Source: a virus. From it: a stretch of 45,598 nt of DNA. A program made the translations under genes and the position numbers. The DNA is taken from IMG/VR virus record IMGVR_UViG_3300039106_000384, positions 1 to 45,598 of that record; one strand, given 5' to 3'. Of the stretch, positions 8,039 to 15,630 are shown piece after piece. Position 1 is the stretch's first letter. Each line of letters opens with the position of its first letter. The notes beneath the pieces were generated by a model. It was not told where the DNA came from, did no database searches, and was given only the letters and a program-made list of their open reading frames with translations.

Positions 8039-9072
8039 TAATTATACAACCTCTTGCGTAGTAGCTCAATTTTTAATTTGCTCGTTTCTTTAGCATCAAT
8101 AATGCTTTTAAGCACAAACAGTTTGCCGTACTTAACTACTGCCGCACTAATGTCTTTGCAGTCAGTATCTTCTTGCCATACAGGAAAGCTAACACTCCAC
8201 CCGTACTTAATTGCCGCATCAACAAGTTTAGCACCACTCTTGTCCGCATCAGCAACAACAATAACTTCACGACCAAGTGCATCAATGATGTCTGCTTGTT
8301 GTTCTGCTACTTCATTACCTAATACTGCTACGCCATCTACTGCCATAGCATCAAATGGGCCTTCACAAACAATAACAAACTTCCAATCACGTTGTTGATT
8401 GTTAGTGTTGAATACAACATTGGGTTCATAATGACTGTAATACTTTGGTTTAACCCCATCAGTAAACGCACGGCTCGTATAACCAATAGTTTTACCTTCC
8501 CAAATAATTGGAATGATTACACGTTGATGTAGACTGTGCTCTGTACTATCAGTCCAATAAAATTCATACTTGGTTGTATCAACTTTACGCTGTTTAACAT
8601 AATCGACTGCTGAATTCAGCAATGGTGGCACATTATTAAAGTCATCTAATATATGATGTGATAGTAGCTGTTGAAAACTTAGGCAATCTGCAGGTAACTC
8701 TCTAATCTTAAATTCAATTTTTTCTTCTGGTTCAAGTTTAACCTGCTCTGGCGCTACTAAGTCTTTAATGCGGATTGCTTCTATTACTAGACGTTTAACA
8801 TCACCATCGTTAGCACCAAGCCACCCAAGTAGTTTACGAAATTTAAATGTTAAATGTCTGCCAGGTTGATAGCTGGCTTTGAAGTTACAATTGAAGCAAT
8901 GGTAGCTGACTGAACCATTGGCGTTTGCTGTTAGTCCAGCACGACCTCTTGTGTCTGCACCTTCGCCATTGTGAATACAACATGCGCCGTTGAAACTGGT
9001 CCAACCACTGGGCGTTGTTTTGCGCTTTGCGGGCAGAATTGTTTTAACAAAATCAGAGATTATATTCAGCAT
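8038..9072 (-). CDS. 61: DNA primase, T4 gp61-like
   Basis: 344 residues, near T4 gp61 (342). The N-terminal zinc-binding region has CC-x-H at 31-34 and CFNC at 59-62. The TOPRIM domain carries VIVCEGPFDAM (acidic Glu) and VVADADKSG (DxD). It makes RNA primers at the fork with the gp41-like helicase. It is the first gene of its unit and has a consensus sigma70-type promoter, suggesting early expression. Confidence 0.92.
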   Translation of the reverse strand: MLNIISDFVKTILPAKRKTTPSGWTSFNGACCIHNGEGADTRGRAGLTANANGSVSYHCFNCNFKASYQPGRHLTFKFRKLLGWLGANDGDVKRLVIEAIRIKDLVAPEQVKLEPEEKIEFKIRELPADCLSFQQLLSHHILDDFNNVPPLLNSAVDYVKQRKVDTTKYEFYWTDSTEHSLHQRVIIPIIWEGKTIGYTSRAFTDGVKPKYYSHYEPNVVFNTNNQQRDWKFVIVCEGPFDAMAVDGVAVLGNEVAEQQADIIDALGREVIVVADADKSGAKLVDAAIKYGWSVSFPVWQEDTDCKDISAAVVKYGKLFVLKSIIDAKETSKLKIELLRKRLYN

Positions 9073-9079
9073 ATACTAT

Positions 9080-9108
9080 ATTATATGCTAGTTGTTACTG
9101 CGAGTCAA
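9080..9108 (-). promoter_or_regulatory. Sigma70-type promoter for the primase operon
   Basis: Minus strand: TTGACT, 17 bases, TATAAT. The -10 box ends 8 bases before the primase start, giving a very short leader. Confidence 0.8.
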
Positions 9109-9117
9109 GTATTTTGA

Positions 9118-9555
9118 TTAATAAACGTTCGAGATAACTTGCATTTGTCCGGCCGCACCCCAATTGTCATCAGTGTATGCAGGTAGTGTTAAGTTACCCA
9201 CTGCTGTCCCAGTGTAGCTTACTGTGTAATTGTAGTATTCTTGTGTTAGGTTCGCAACGTTTGCTTGGTCCAATGTAACCGTACCAACCGAAGTAGTTAT
9301 ACTAGTGATATTAGCAGTAGTCGACCATACTGTTACATTGCCGTCTGTCAGAGCAAAGGTAAAATCTCTACTAGTAATATTAGCAGGCTTTTGGTCATTG
9401 TTTCTGAATTGAATTGTGATAATATTATCGATATTCTTATAAACTTTCACTGGTCTGCTATACACGATTCTATTCCTTGTTTTAATTGTGGGATCATCAT
9501 CTAGAACCTGAACCTCTATAATATTTTCATATAAATAACTTGTGATGAGTGGCAC
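9118..9555 (-). CDS. Late beta-rich virion/baseplate-type protein
   Basis: 145 residues with a GTG start preceded by AAGGG. Almost entirely beta-strand-prone, with an Ig/BppU-like pattern (VYKNIDNIITIQFRNND, then FTFALTDGN and TSVGTVTLDQ). T4-like and other phages use such domains at the start of tail-fibre or baseplate proteins. It stands alone with its own TATAAATA. The exact role (head decoration, tail or fibre) is not determinable. Confidence 0.7.
   Translation of the reverse strand: MPLITSYLYENIIEVQVLDDDPTIKTRNRIVYSRPVKVYKNIDNIITIQFRNNDQKPANITSRDFTFALTDGNVTVWSTTANITSITTSVGTVTLDQANVANLTQEYYNYTVSYTGTAVGNLTLPAYTDDNWGAAGQMQVISNVY
9530..9537 (+). promoter_or_regulatory. Plus-strand late promoter TATAAATA
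   Basis: A perfect late consensus on the plus strand, inside the start region of the minus-strand virion gene and 57 bases before the plus-strand ATG. It faces the minus-strand motif 40 bases away. Confidence 0.6.
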
Positions 9556-9576
9556 TGTGTTTTATCCCTTATCACA

Positions 9577-9584
9577 TATTTATA
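9577..9584 (-). promoter_or_regulatory. Late promoter TATAAATA
   Basis: A perfect late consensus on the minus strand, 21 bases before the GTG start of the 145-residue virion gene. Confidence 0.65.
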
Positions 9585-9593
9585 CGGAATCAC

Positions 9594-9968
9594 ATGGAAG
9601 ACAGTCACAAGATTTTACTCGATCAATATCCCTTCCTATCGTTCATAACGTATGGCGGAAATGATTATATTGGCATTGTTCAAAATGCAGATGAATTCAT
9701 CACCACTATATATGACTTCGCTGCATTACGTACTATAGAGCAGAAAACAGTATTTTTAGCCATGGCAGATCAGTGGTGGTGGGAAAGTAATAGGCTTATA
9801 CCCATTAACGTATTTTTAAAGCAGGATTGGACAGAGTTTAGAGTTTGTTTAAAAACATTCAACAGCAAAGATGTTGTAATACAACACGGGCCGTATGTAA
9901 GTCTAAGAGAAATTGCGTCGAAACGAAGTAAACGTCGTAGTATTACATTAGTTAGACGTATCCAGTAA
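9594..9968 (+). CDS. Only plus-strand gene: hypothetical late protein
   Basis: 124 residues from the ATG giving MEDSHKILLDQYPF; an upstream GTG in frame would add 15 residues but has no ribosome site. Aromatic-rich (WWWES at residues 62-66) with a basic C-terminus (KRSKRRSITLVRR). Not recognised; such short basic proteins occur in T4-like marine phages. Its own plus-strand TATAAATA suggests late expression. Its 3' end overlaps the end of the DnaE-like gene by 21 bases, so convergent transcripts meet there. Confidence 0.75.
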   Translation: MEDSHKILLDQYPFLSFITYGGNDYIGIVQNADEFITTIYDFAALRTIEQKTVFLAMADQWWWESNRLIPINVFLKQDWTEFRVCLKTFNSKDVVIQHGPYVSLREIASKRSKRRSITLVRRIQ

Positions 9969-10523
9969 GTTCATATTAACAACAACCAAGTTGGCATACG
10001 CAAGGCTGTGACTTTTTTTAAAGTAATAAGTATCATCATCGGGTTTATCCCAAATAGTTTCAGCAACTTCTTTCCAAGTTTTACCAACCAAGTGTCGCTT
10101 TGCAGGACGTATAATAGCAAGAAACATTGCTAGTCGTGGAATAGTGTTTACTGCTTCGGGCATTTGTAGCAGTAAGTCATAATGTGCATTTACATGCATC
10201 AATTGCGCACAGAAGTCTGGGTCGTATAGTTTAGCCCAGTCTGGTTCACGCATAAGTTCGAGTAAATGTTCTTCATCATGTACTTGCTTATATAAGTTTA
10301 CATTAAGAAAGTCCAGCTTAACATAACCTCTATCTTCAGCAACATCATAATCTAAACTTGCTTGCGCTGTGAATGGGTCTTGTGGGATGTCAGTTGCATA
10401 CACACCAGTATTATGCTTAACCATCTTACCATCACGCAGAATACTTGCCTGTGTTACATTAAGCAAGTTGATAACTTGCTCTCTGTTAGCGAAATCAATA
10501 TCTATATCACTTTTAAATTTCAT
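9948..10523 (-). CDS. Miniature DnaE-like (C-family DNA polymerase core) protein
   Basis: 191 residues. SDIDIDF (5-11) matches the PDFDVDF catalytic segment of bacterial DNA polymerase III alpha, KHNTGVYA (36-43) its KHAGGVVIA, DYDVAEDRGYVKLDFLNV (58-75) its 'FDKSDVEYAGLVKFDFLG' with the third aspartate (Asp71), IIRP (137-140) its LFRPGP, and FKKSHSLAYA (168-177) its FNKSHSAAYA. All three metal-binding aspartates (6, 8, 71) are present in about one sixth of DnaE's length; PHP, most fingers and the C-terminal domains are absent. Whether it polymerises is unknown. The start overlaps the previous stop (ATGA). Confidence 0.72.
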   Translation of the reverse strand: MKFKSDIDIDFANREQVINLLNVTQASILRDGKMVKHNTGVYATDIPQDPFTAQASLDYDVAEDRGYVKLDFLNVNLYKQVHDEEHLLELMREPDWAKLYDPDFCAQLMHVNAHYDLLLQMPEAVNTIPRLAMFLAIIRPAKRHLVGKTWKEVAETIWDKPDDDTYYFKKSHSLAYANLVVVNMNLLDTSN

Positions 10524-11356
10524 AAGTCTAAATACTCAATAATTTCGTGTGTGTTTGTAAAATATTGTTCTTGCATAAATGGCATTTCTTTATTATACAA
10601 CAATTCTAGTCGAGCATTCAACCAGGATTCTTGCAATAAATTAAAATTTATGTCAAGGTTGGTTTGATTCACAATTGCATCTAATACTTCATGGGCTGTT
10701 GTATTCCATTCAATCGGTTTAACTTTACTAATAAATTCCTGCCATAAATTTAAATACCATACCCGGTCAATTGTATACGGTAATGCGGTATATTCTATTA
10801 TTTGTTCGAGTGCTAATATATATGTATTGAAATTATGCAACATTTTAAAATTTATATTAATCGAATTATCTATATATTGTTGTTTATTAATTTCATTTAT
10901 TATATTATTACAGGTATAATCTTTATAATTAAATTTAAAATATTCTCGTAATATACCTCTACTAACAGAATTAGTCAATCTAATATCAGTATTATATGCT
11001 ACATCAATTTGATCTATCATGTTTTCAAAAGTAGAGCCTTTGAGTTGATCCCATAAATTAATATTAAAATTCATTAAATCAAAATTATAATCACCAGCAC
11101 GACTATAGCATAGAAGATTAATTAGCAAACAATCATCTGGTACGCCAATAATTGATATCACATAATCTGATGATTTTTTTGGAAGTATGATATTGTATTG
11201 TGAATAATGGTCTGCAATAGCCAACTTTTTTTGATATGCGTTGTGAGAAGTTCCGTATTCTGTAAATATATTTGGTCGTACAGTAGAATCAAGTGAATTT
11301 ACAGAATACTCTAAGAAATGCCCGTGTAGGCCGCCCATAAAATCTATGTATATCAT
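10520..11356 (-). CDS. Hypothetical protein, possibly sulfotransferase-like
   Basis: 278 residues, AT-rich with many Asn, Ile and Tyr. The N-terminus MIYIDFMGGLHGHFLEYSVN resembles the start of a phage family with a G-x-H-G-x-F-L-E P-loop-like turn, sometimes annotated as sulfotransferase-like; no further motif confirms this. It is coupled to both neighbours by ATGA overlaps. Its base composition differs from the replication genes around it and suggests a recent insertion. Confidence 0.6.
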   Translation of the reverse strand: MIYIDFMGGLHGHFLEYSVNSLDSTVRPNIFTEYGTSHNAYQKKLAIADHYSQYNIILPKKSSDYVISIIGVPDDCLLINLLCYSRAGDYNFDLMNFNINLWDQLKGSTFENMIDQIDVAYNTDIRLTNSVSRGILREYFKFNYKDYTCNNIINEINKQQYIDNSININFKMLHNFNTYILALEQIIEYTALPYTIDRVWYLNLWQEFISKVKPIEWNTTAHEVLDAIVNQTNLDINFNLLQESWLNARLELLYNKEMPFMQEQYFTNTHEIIEYLDL

Positions 11357-12096
11357 AGACCGGCATCTTTCAATATTTGTTTAGTCCATTCAGTATCAGC
11401 TAAGTAATCCTTAAACTTACGTTGCCAATACTCCGGGTCAATCATTGTGATTATTTGTGTAATTTGCTCTTCGCCCAGTGTATCCAAGAATGCAATACCC
11501 GAATCGCAGTTAAACACAATCCAAGGACTAATACGACCATTGGCGATATGATAACAAACACGGTTTGCGTTAGCCTGTCTAAAATAGTCTTTAAACCCGT
11601 TTGGAAATAATTTTGTATTTTCATCCACATAATTTTGCATCTCCGTTAGTGCTCGTTCGAGTGCATCTTGTACTGCTTCCTTGCGCATGTATTGATGCAA
11701 GTATTCTAAATATATTACTTCGTGTGTCCAGTTATCAATCTTCTTGTTCTGTTTAATTACATATTCAATAAATGCTTTTGGATTTACTGCCCGTATACCA
11801 ATAATATGTCTACCAAACTTAACAAATGCTGTGTAGTATGGGCTTGCAACAAAGTCTGCATAGCTTTTTAGTTTTGCCGACCCTTGCGTTAGTTCAAAGA
11901 AACGTAAGTATGCTTGTAACCCGAACTGTACGCCAACTTCTTTTTCTTGTTGCCAACGACGTTTAGGCTCACACAGATGCGCCGCCAAGGTGCTTTCTTT
12001 ACGAAATTCCTTTGAGCAATACTTACAAGTATATGTTGGTGTAGCTTCTATGTTAGTTTTACCTTCATTCCAAGCCGATACTATTTCATCAATCAT
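11353..12096 (-). CDS. C2H2-type zinc finger protein
   Basis: 247 residues. CKYCSKEFRKESTLAAHLC (residues 24-42) is a single zinc finger of C-x2-C-x12-H-x-C type near the N-terminus; the rest is a mostly helical domain without recognised motifs. In an operon with replication/recombination genes it probably binds DNA, but this is inference. Both ends overlap neighbours by 4 bases (ATGA). Confidence 0.75.
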   Translation of the reverse strand: MIDEIVSAWNEGKTNIEATPTYTCKYCSKEFRKESTLAAHLCEPKRRWQQEKEVGVQFGLQAYLRFFELTQGSAKLKSYADFVASPYYTAFVKFGRHIIGIRAVNPKAFIEYVIKQNKKIDNWTHEVIYLEYLHQYMRKEAVQDALERALTEMQNYVDENTKLFPNGFKDYFRQANANRVCYHIANGRISPWIVFNCDSGIAFLDTLGEEQITQIITMIDPEYWQRKFKDYLADTEWTKQILKDAGL

Positions 12097-12557
12097 TCGA
12101 GCTCTTTCTTAATGATCTTATCATCCATGCCCATTTTTTGTCCAAGCAATTTAAGACTTTTAGTATCATGAATTGCAACAAGTACATCAATCTCATCTTC
12201 TTTAAGATCAGGATATAGTTTAGCAAGAAACTTTTGTGCCTTGCTGTTACCTTCTTTCTTCTTAGTACCTTGCCAGTAATGACTTTGTCTACCCATGCCC
12301 GGACTTACCGTTGTGCAACACAACCATTGTAATTTTGTGTGCTTGTTTAAATCAAAGAAGTTTTTATTTACACGTTCATTTACTGCTAGTAAGTAATATG
12401 CTTGTAAATCAGATGAACCTGTGACACTTGCACCATAACGCAACATCAAGTATGTGCTAAACTTTTTTCTATCTTCGTCTGTGAAATTGTCATAGTAAGC
12501 ACGATCTTTGCGATCATATGCTGCCATCTCGTCATTGATTTGTAAACTCGAACTCAT
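12093..12557 (-). CDS. Possible clamp-loader small subunit (gp62-like)
   Basis: 154 residues. The pattern FSTYLMLRYGAS...YYLLAVNERVNKN...HTKLQWLCC...HYWQGTKKK...LYPDLKEDEIDVLV resembles the short gp62 proteins of T4-like cyanophages (MVNRxLS, N-rich helix, basic KKK segment, C-terminal helix). The match is by eye and no gp44 gene is adjacent, so it stays tentative. Coupled to neighbours by ATGA overlaps. Confidence 0.5.
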   Translation of the reverse strand: MSSSLQINDEMAAYDRKDRAYYDNFTDEDRKKFSTYLMLRYGASVTGSSDLQAYYLLAVNERVNKNFFDLNKHTKLQWLCCTTVSPGMGRQSHYWQGTKKKEGNSKAQKFLAKLYPDLKEDEIDVLVAIHDTKSLKLLGQKMGMDDKIIKKELE

Positions 12558-12793
12558 TTATTACCTTTAAGTTTAGCCACAATGTAATTCACTGTGTGTT
12601 CTAAAAATTGAAACTTTGTACGTAAACTTTCGATCAGTTCTGCTTGTTGATGTACTTTACGATACAGTTCTTCAAATGCCGCTTGCGACTCTTTCATACG
12701 CTTTTCATGCGAAAGTAGGTTGGGACGCGGTGGTGCATTTGGGTCTACAACACGTTTCTTCTTTGCTTTAAATTGGGCTGGGTTATACGCCAT
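12554..12793 (-). CDS. Small basic coiled-coil protein
   Basis: 79 residues: a basic N-terminal segment (KAKKKRVVDPNAPPRPN), then a coiled coil (about 28-75: KRMKESQAAFEELYRKVH). No family recognised; it could be a DNA-associated or scaffold-type accessory protein. Its SD lies in the 3' end of the repeated mini-gene upstream (GAGGAATATAATAATGG). Confidence 0.65.
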   Translation of the reverse strand: MAYNPAQFKAKKKRVVDPNAPPRPNLLSHEKRMKESQAAFEELYRKVHQQAELIESLRTKFQFLEHTVNYIVAKLKGNK

Positions 12794-12971
12794 TATTATA
12801 TTCCTCGCTCAACTTATATATCGTCACAGCATGATCGAGTGCATTTTGTAGAGCAACATTTGTCTTAGCTGTTCTGCACATTTTGTCCCACAATGATTGA
12901 CCCATTATCTCATCATAATTTTTAATTATGTTGCGTTTGTTGTCTAATACCCATAGATCAGTTATTGCCAT
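12783..12971 (-). CDS. Repeated mini-gene protein, copy A
   Basis: 62 residues. The C-terminal half AKTNVALQNALD...IYKLSEEY is shared almost word for word with the 77-residue protein encoded about 1.1 kb upstream, while the N-termini differ. Helical, no known function. Its own ribosome site (AAGGAATATAAAG) is formed by a third, truncated copy just before it. Confidence 0.65.
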   Translation of the reverse strand: MAITDLWVLDNKRNIIKNYDEIMGQSLWDKMCRTAKTNVALQNALDHAVTIYKLSEEYNNGV

Positions 12972-13011
12972 CTTTATATTCCTTGCTTAACTTATATATC
13001 ATTAGTATACA
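12958..13011 (-). pseudogene. Truncated third copy of the mini-gene
   Basis: After the TAG of the glycosyltransferase-like gene the frame continues CILMIYKLSKEYKDGNN and stops, matching the IYKLSxEY ends of copies A and C. Even the glycosyltransferase C-terminus (LRNALI) mimics LQNALD of the repeat. This is a leftover 3' end in which an upstream gene has replaced the 5' part. It overlaps the start of copy A and supplies its SD. Confidence 0.65.
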
Positions 13012-14043
13012 CTATATTAGTGCGTTTCGCAACGGGGAAACCAGTGAATCTAAAAATTCTTTTGATCTTACCCATTTATAATTATATAATCGACGCTCAT
13101 ATGTTCGATTCCATATATCCTCAATATTACTATCAAACAAATTAGATAATATCATCATTATATTATTAATATTGTCGCGAATATCATTTTTTGTAGAATT
13201 TACATTAATATCTGGAATTATATCATCAAAAATTTCAAACTTTAAGTATTGCATGTGTGTAGTTAACCCATCACTACCTAATATCACCGGTAATTGACCT
13301 GTTAAATAAGGGATTATACTTTTTTCAGTTACCATTGGAAATGGGTATCCAGCTTCCGAAAATAAATTAATATAGCAATTTGTAAATGCTGCATTTCTTA
13401 GAGAACCCGGTGCGCACTTTATATCTGTGATATCTGCAATAATAGGCGACTGTTCTTTTAACGAAGTAAAAATTTGATATTCTTCTGCTGTCAACATTGG
13501 TGTTCTTGTTATATTATTAAGTTGTGTTTGTTGTGCTAAAGTAAGTGGAGAGTTAGCTAAGAAATTATATAGACATCTATTAGACCAAGGTTGTTGTACT
13601 AATTTTAATAACATTAATAGTCTATGATTATGCAGATGTCTAGTTAAATTTCCTACTAAAAATTTACGTAATGAGATAATATCAATTTGATAATTGATAT
13701 TAGCATCATTTATTAATAATAAAATAGCATAATATGGAAAATATACAATATTTGGCAATGTAGTATTATAATAATTAAAATCTGATGTCGTAAATACCCA
13801 TGGTAGATTTAATTGTAATTTAGTAATTTCATTGTATATTGCAAGAGTATCTATAGGTCGTTGCTCGTATGCTGTAGCATAATCAAATAAAATTATTTTA
13901 ATGTGGCTGTTACACTTATTTTCAACTTCGGCCGTTAATTCCGAAATCAGTCTGACCCGTTGTTTATCGACAAGATTAATTATTAATATCCTAGATGTAT
14001 CAATTCCCAGATTTGTTAATAATTGTAGTTGTTCATTGCCCAT
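13012..14043 (-). CDS. Glycosyltransferase-like protein (fucosyltransferase-type C-terminus)
   Basis: 343 residues, AT-rich. The C-terminal part FSEAGYPFPMVTEKSIIPYLTGQLPVILGS (about 237-266) fits the donor-binding signature of GT10/fucosyltransferase-type enzymes (TEK..x..L..G..PV..G). The N-terminal region is Rossmann-like but weak. Lying between copies of a repeated mini-gene and unlike its neighbours in composition, it looks like a cargo gene inserted into a replication operon. The sugar and acceptor are unknown. Confidence 0.65.
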   Translation of the reverse strand: MGNEQLQLLTNLGIDTSRILIINLVDKQRVRLISELTAEVENKCNSHIKIILFDYATAYEQRPIDTLAIYNEITKLQLNLPWVFTTSDFNYYNTTLPNIVYFPYYAILLLINDANINYQIDIISLRKFLVGNLTRHLHNHRLLMLLKLVQQPWSNRCLYNFLANSPLTLAQQTQLNNITRTPMLTAEEYQIFTSLKEQSPIIADITDIKCAPGSLRNAAFTNCYINLFSEAGYPFPMVTEKSIIPYLTGQLPVILGSDGLTTHMQYLKFEIFDDIIPDINVNSTKNDIRDNINNIMMILSNLFDSNIEDIWNRTYERRLYNYKWVRSKEFLDSLVSPLRNALI

Positions 14044-14044
14044 G

Positions 14045-14278
14045 TTACTTATATTCTCTAGATAACTTATATATTAGTATAACCTGGTCAAGAGCATTTT
14101 GTAATGCAACGTTGGTCTTTGCTTCAGTGTATATGTTATTCCACAATAATTCATTACGTATGTGATCAATAGCTTCGACTACCTCATTGTTTATAGATTC
14201 TTGTATTCGTTCTTGCTCGCCAAATTCTCTACTATACACAGTCTTGCCACCATCTGGACTCTCATATATCTTTGACAT
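14045..14278 (-). CDS. Repeated mini-gene protein, copy C
   Basis: 77 residues beginning MSKIYESPDGG; this start overlaps the upstream stop (TAATG), so I prefer it to an in-frame ATG 12 bases earlier. Residues about 51-77 (EAKTNVALQNALD...IYKLSREYK) repeat copy A. The middle is an amphipathic helix (ERIQESINNEVVEAIDHIRNE). Function unknown. Confidence 0.65.
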   Translation of the reverse strand: MSKIYESPDGGKTVYSREFGEQERIQESINNEVVEAIDHIRNELLWNNIYTEAKTNVALQNALDQVILIYKLSREYK

Positions 14279-14448
14279 TATCCATTCCAATGTCGCAGTA
14301 CGCCTGCAACAATAGTAAAATTTGTAAGCAGGTATGTTACTATAATTACAGTACGTATTAATGCGACTCTATCTGCTTCTTTATCTGTTGATCCGGCCTT
14401 TTCACCAAGTGCTTTGGCCCAAAGGCGCCATGCTTTCTTACGTATCAT
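14278..14448 (-). CDS. Short membrane protein
   Basis: 56 residues. MIRKKAWRLWAKALGEKAG is a basic amphipathic N-terminus and TVIIVTYLLTNFTIVAGVL one transmembrane helix. It follows the previous stop after one base and overlaps the next start (TAATG), so coding is well supported despite its size. Similar short proteins occur in T4-like marine phages, function unknown. Confidence 0.65.
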   Translation of the reverse strand: MIRKKAWRLWAKALGEKAGSTDKEADRVALIRTVIIVTYLLTNFTIVAGVLRHWNG

Positions 14449-14449
14449 T

Positions 14450-14914
14450 TTAAAATATCTTTGAATAATCTACAATTTCACTTTGTCTTGAAATGTCCTT
14501 AACAAAGTATGCGCATAACGGGCGTTCGCTCGAATCAATTGGTACAGCAAGCATTTGTCCAGGTTTAAGTTTTGGAAAATACCATTTAACATCTTGATAG
14601 ATATCAATAATCTCTATGTTAAAGAACTCGGGCTTAAAACTTGTAAGCGGATTGAATCCAAATACACTAAAACCCCTATCGTTAATACTTGTCAGTGGTA
14701 TTACTTCTAAATCACCAATATCAGGTTCGCCAATTAATACTTGCCAATCTACCGGCATCTTTACTATGTTGCCGCCGATGTTTAATACCAATGCAGGACT
14801 ATTAAATGATTCTAAAAAGATAAGCGGAATAAAGAAATAGTCCGGATTCTTTGGGTCACTGTTGTCTAATATAGCAAAGCGTAAATCCTCAACTTCATCT
14901 GGGATTTCGTTCAT
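14450..14914 (-). CDS. Hypothetical acidic protein
   Basis: 154 residues, acidic and beta-rich (LEVIPLTSINDRGFSVFGFN), without a signal peptide or catalytic motif. It resembles conserved T4-like cyanophage hypothetical proteins in general appearance only. It sits in the UvsW operon between the SGNH-like gene and the short membrane gene. Confidence 0.65.
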   Translation of the reverse strand: MNEIPDEVEDLRFAILDNSDPKNPDYFFIPLIFLESFNSPALVLNIGGNIVKMPVDWQVLIGEPDIGDLEVIPLTSINDRGFSVFGFNPLTSFKPEFFNIEIIDIYQDVKWYFPKLKPGQMLAVPIDSSERPLCAYFVKDISRQSEIVDYSKIF

Positions 14915-14937
14915 TTCGTACGCTGTGTTTTCTAAGG

Positions 14938-15630
14938 TTAGTATGTGAATGGTTTTTCTCCAATAATATTATTTTGTAAATCAATAGCAATTAACTCTGC
15001 TGTGTTAATCTGCTCCTGTAGGGTCGTATGAAAAACACACTGCGACTTAAATGCATTATCTACACCAGCTTTTTGCATATAATCCCAGTATCTCAACAAC
15101 CCAATGCCGTTGTGTCTTGCAAATAATCGCCAATAACTTATAGCCCAACCATCCATTGCTTCTTTTAATTCTGCATCATGCAAATAAGTAATGTATTGTC
15201 TAATTGCTTCTCTTTGCTCGTTAGTGAGATTATATTTGTTAGTATTAGATAAGGTTGTCCAACATGAATCTTTAAGAAGTGATGCCATTACATCATCAAC
15301 AATCGGGGCATTACTATCACCAACATATTCACTGTTGCATGTTGCACTTACTTTATCAGTGTATCTGAAATTTTTTAATCCATTTTCTCGTACAAAATTT
15401 CCAGTCGGAATTGCCATTCTGCCAGAATCGGTCTGACCGTATATTATAATATCTGGGTGTAATTTAACAGCTTGTTCAAATTGAAAACATATACCAGTAT
15501 TACTCATGCCTCCGCGAGCGAGATTAATTACTTCATGGTTGTGTTTGTTAGCTAGTATCTCACTAAAGTGCGCACCAGGATATCTAATATCCGGTGTTAA
15601 AAAACTGTCGCCGCATACAATTATTTTCAT
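14938..15630 (-). CDS. SGNH/GDSL-like hydrolase fold protein
   Basis: 230 residues starting MKIIVCGDSF, coupled to the UvsW stop by TAATG. GDSF (residues 7-10) is the block I serine motif, and LARGGMSN with IIYGQTDSG fit blocks II and III of SGNH esterases. A classical C-terminal DxxH is not obvious, so activity on ester or acetyl groups is uncertain. In phages such proteins can modify surface glycans. Confidence 0.65.
   Translation of the reverse strand: MKIIVCGDSFLTPDIRYPGAHFSEILANKHNHEVINLARGGMSNTGICFQFEQAVKLHPDIIIYGQTDSGRMAIPTGNFVRENGLKNFRYTDKVSATCNSEYVGDSNAPIVDDVMASLLKDSCWTTLSNTNKYNLTNEQREAIRQYITYLHDAELKEAMDGWAISYWRLFARHNGIGLLRYWDYMQKAGVDNAFKSQCVFHTTLQEQINTAELIAIDLQNNIIGEKPFTY

Noticed and set aside
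9549-9593. Upstream GTG start for the plus-strand gene (15 extra residues)
   Set aside because: No ribosome site, and those codons overlap the minus-strand promoter; the ATG at 9594 is simpler.
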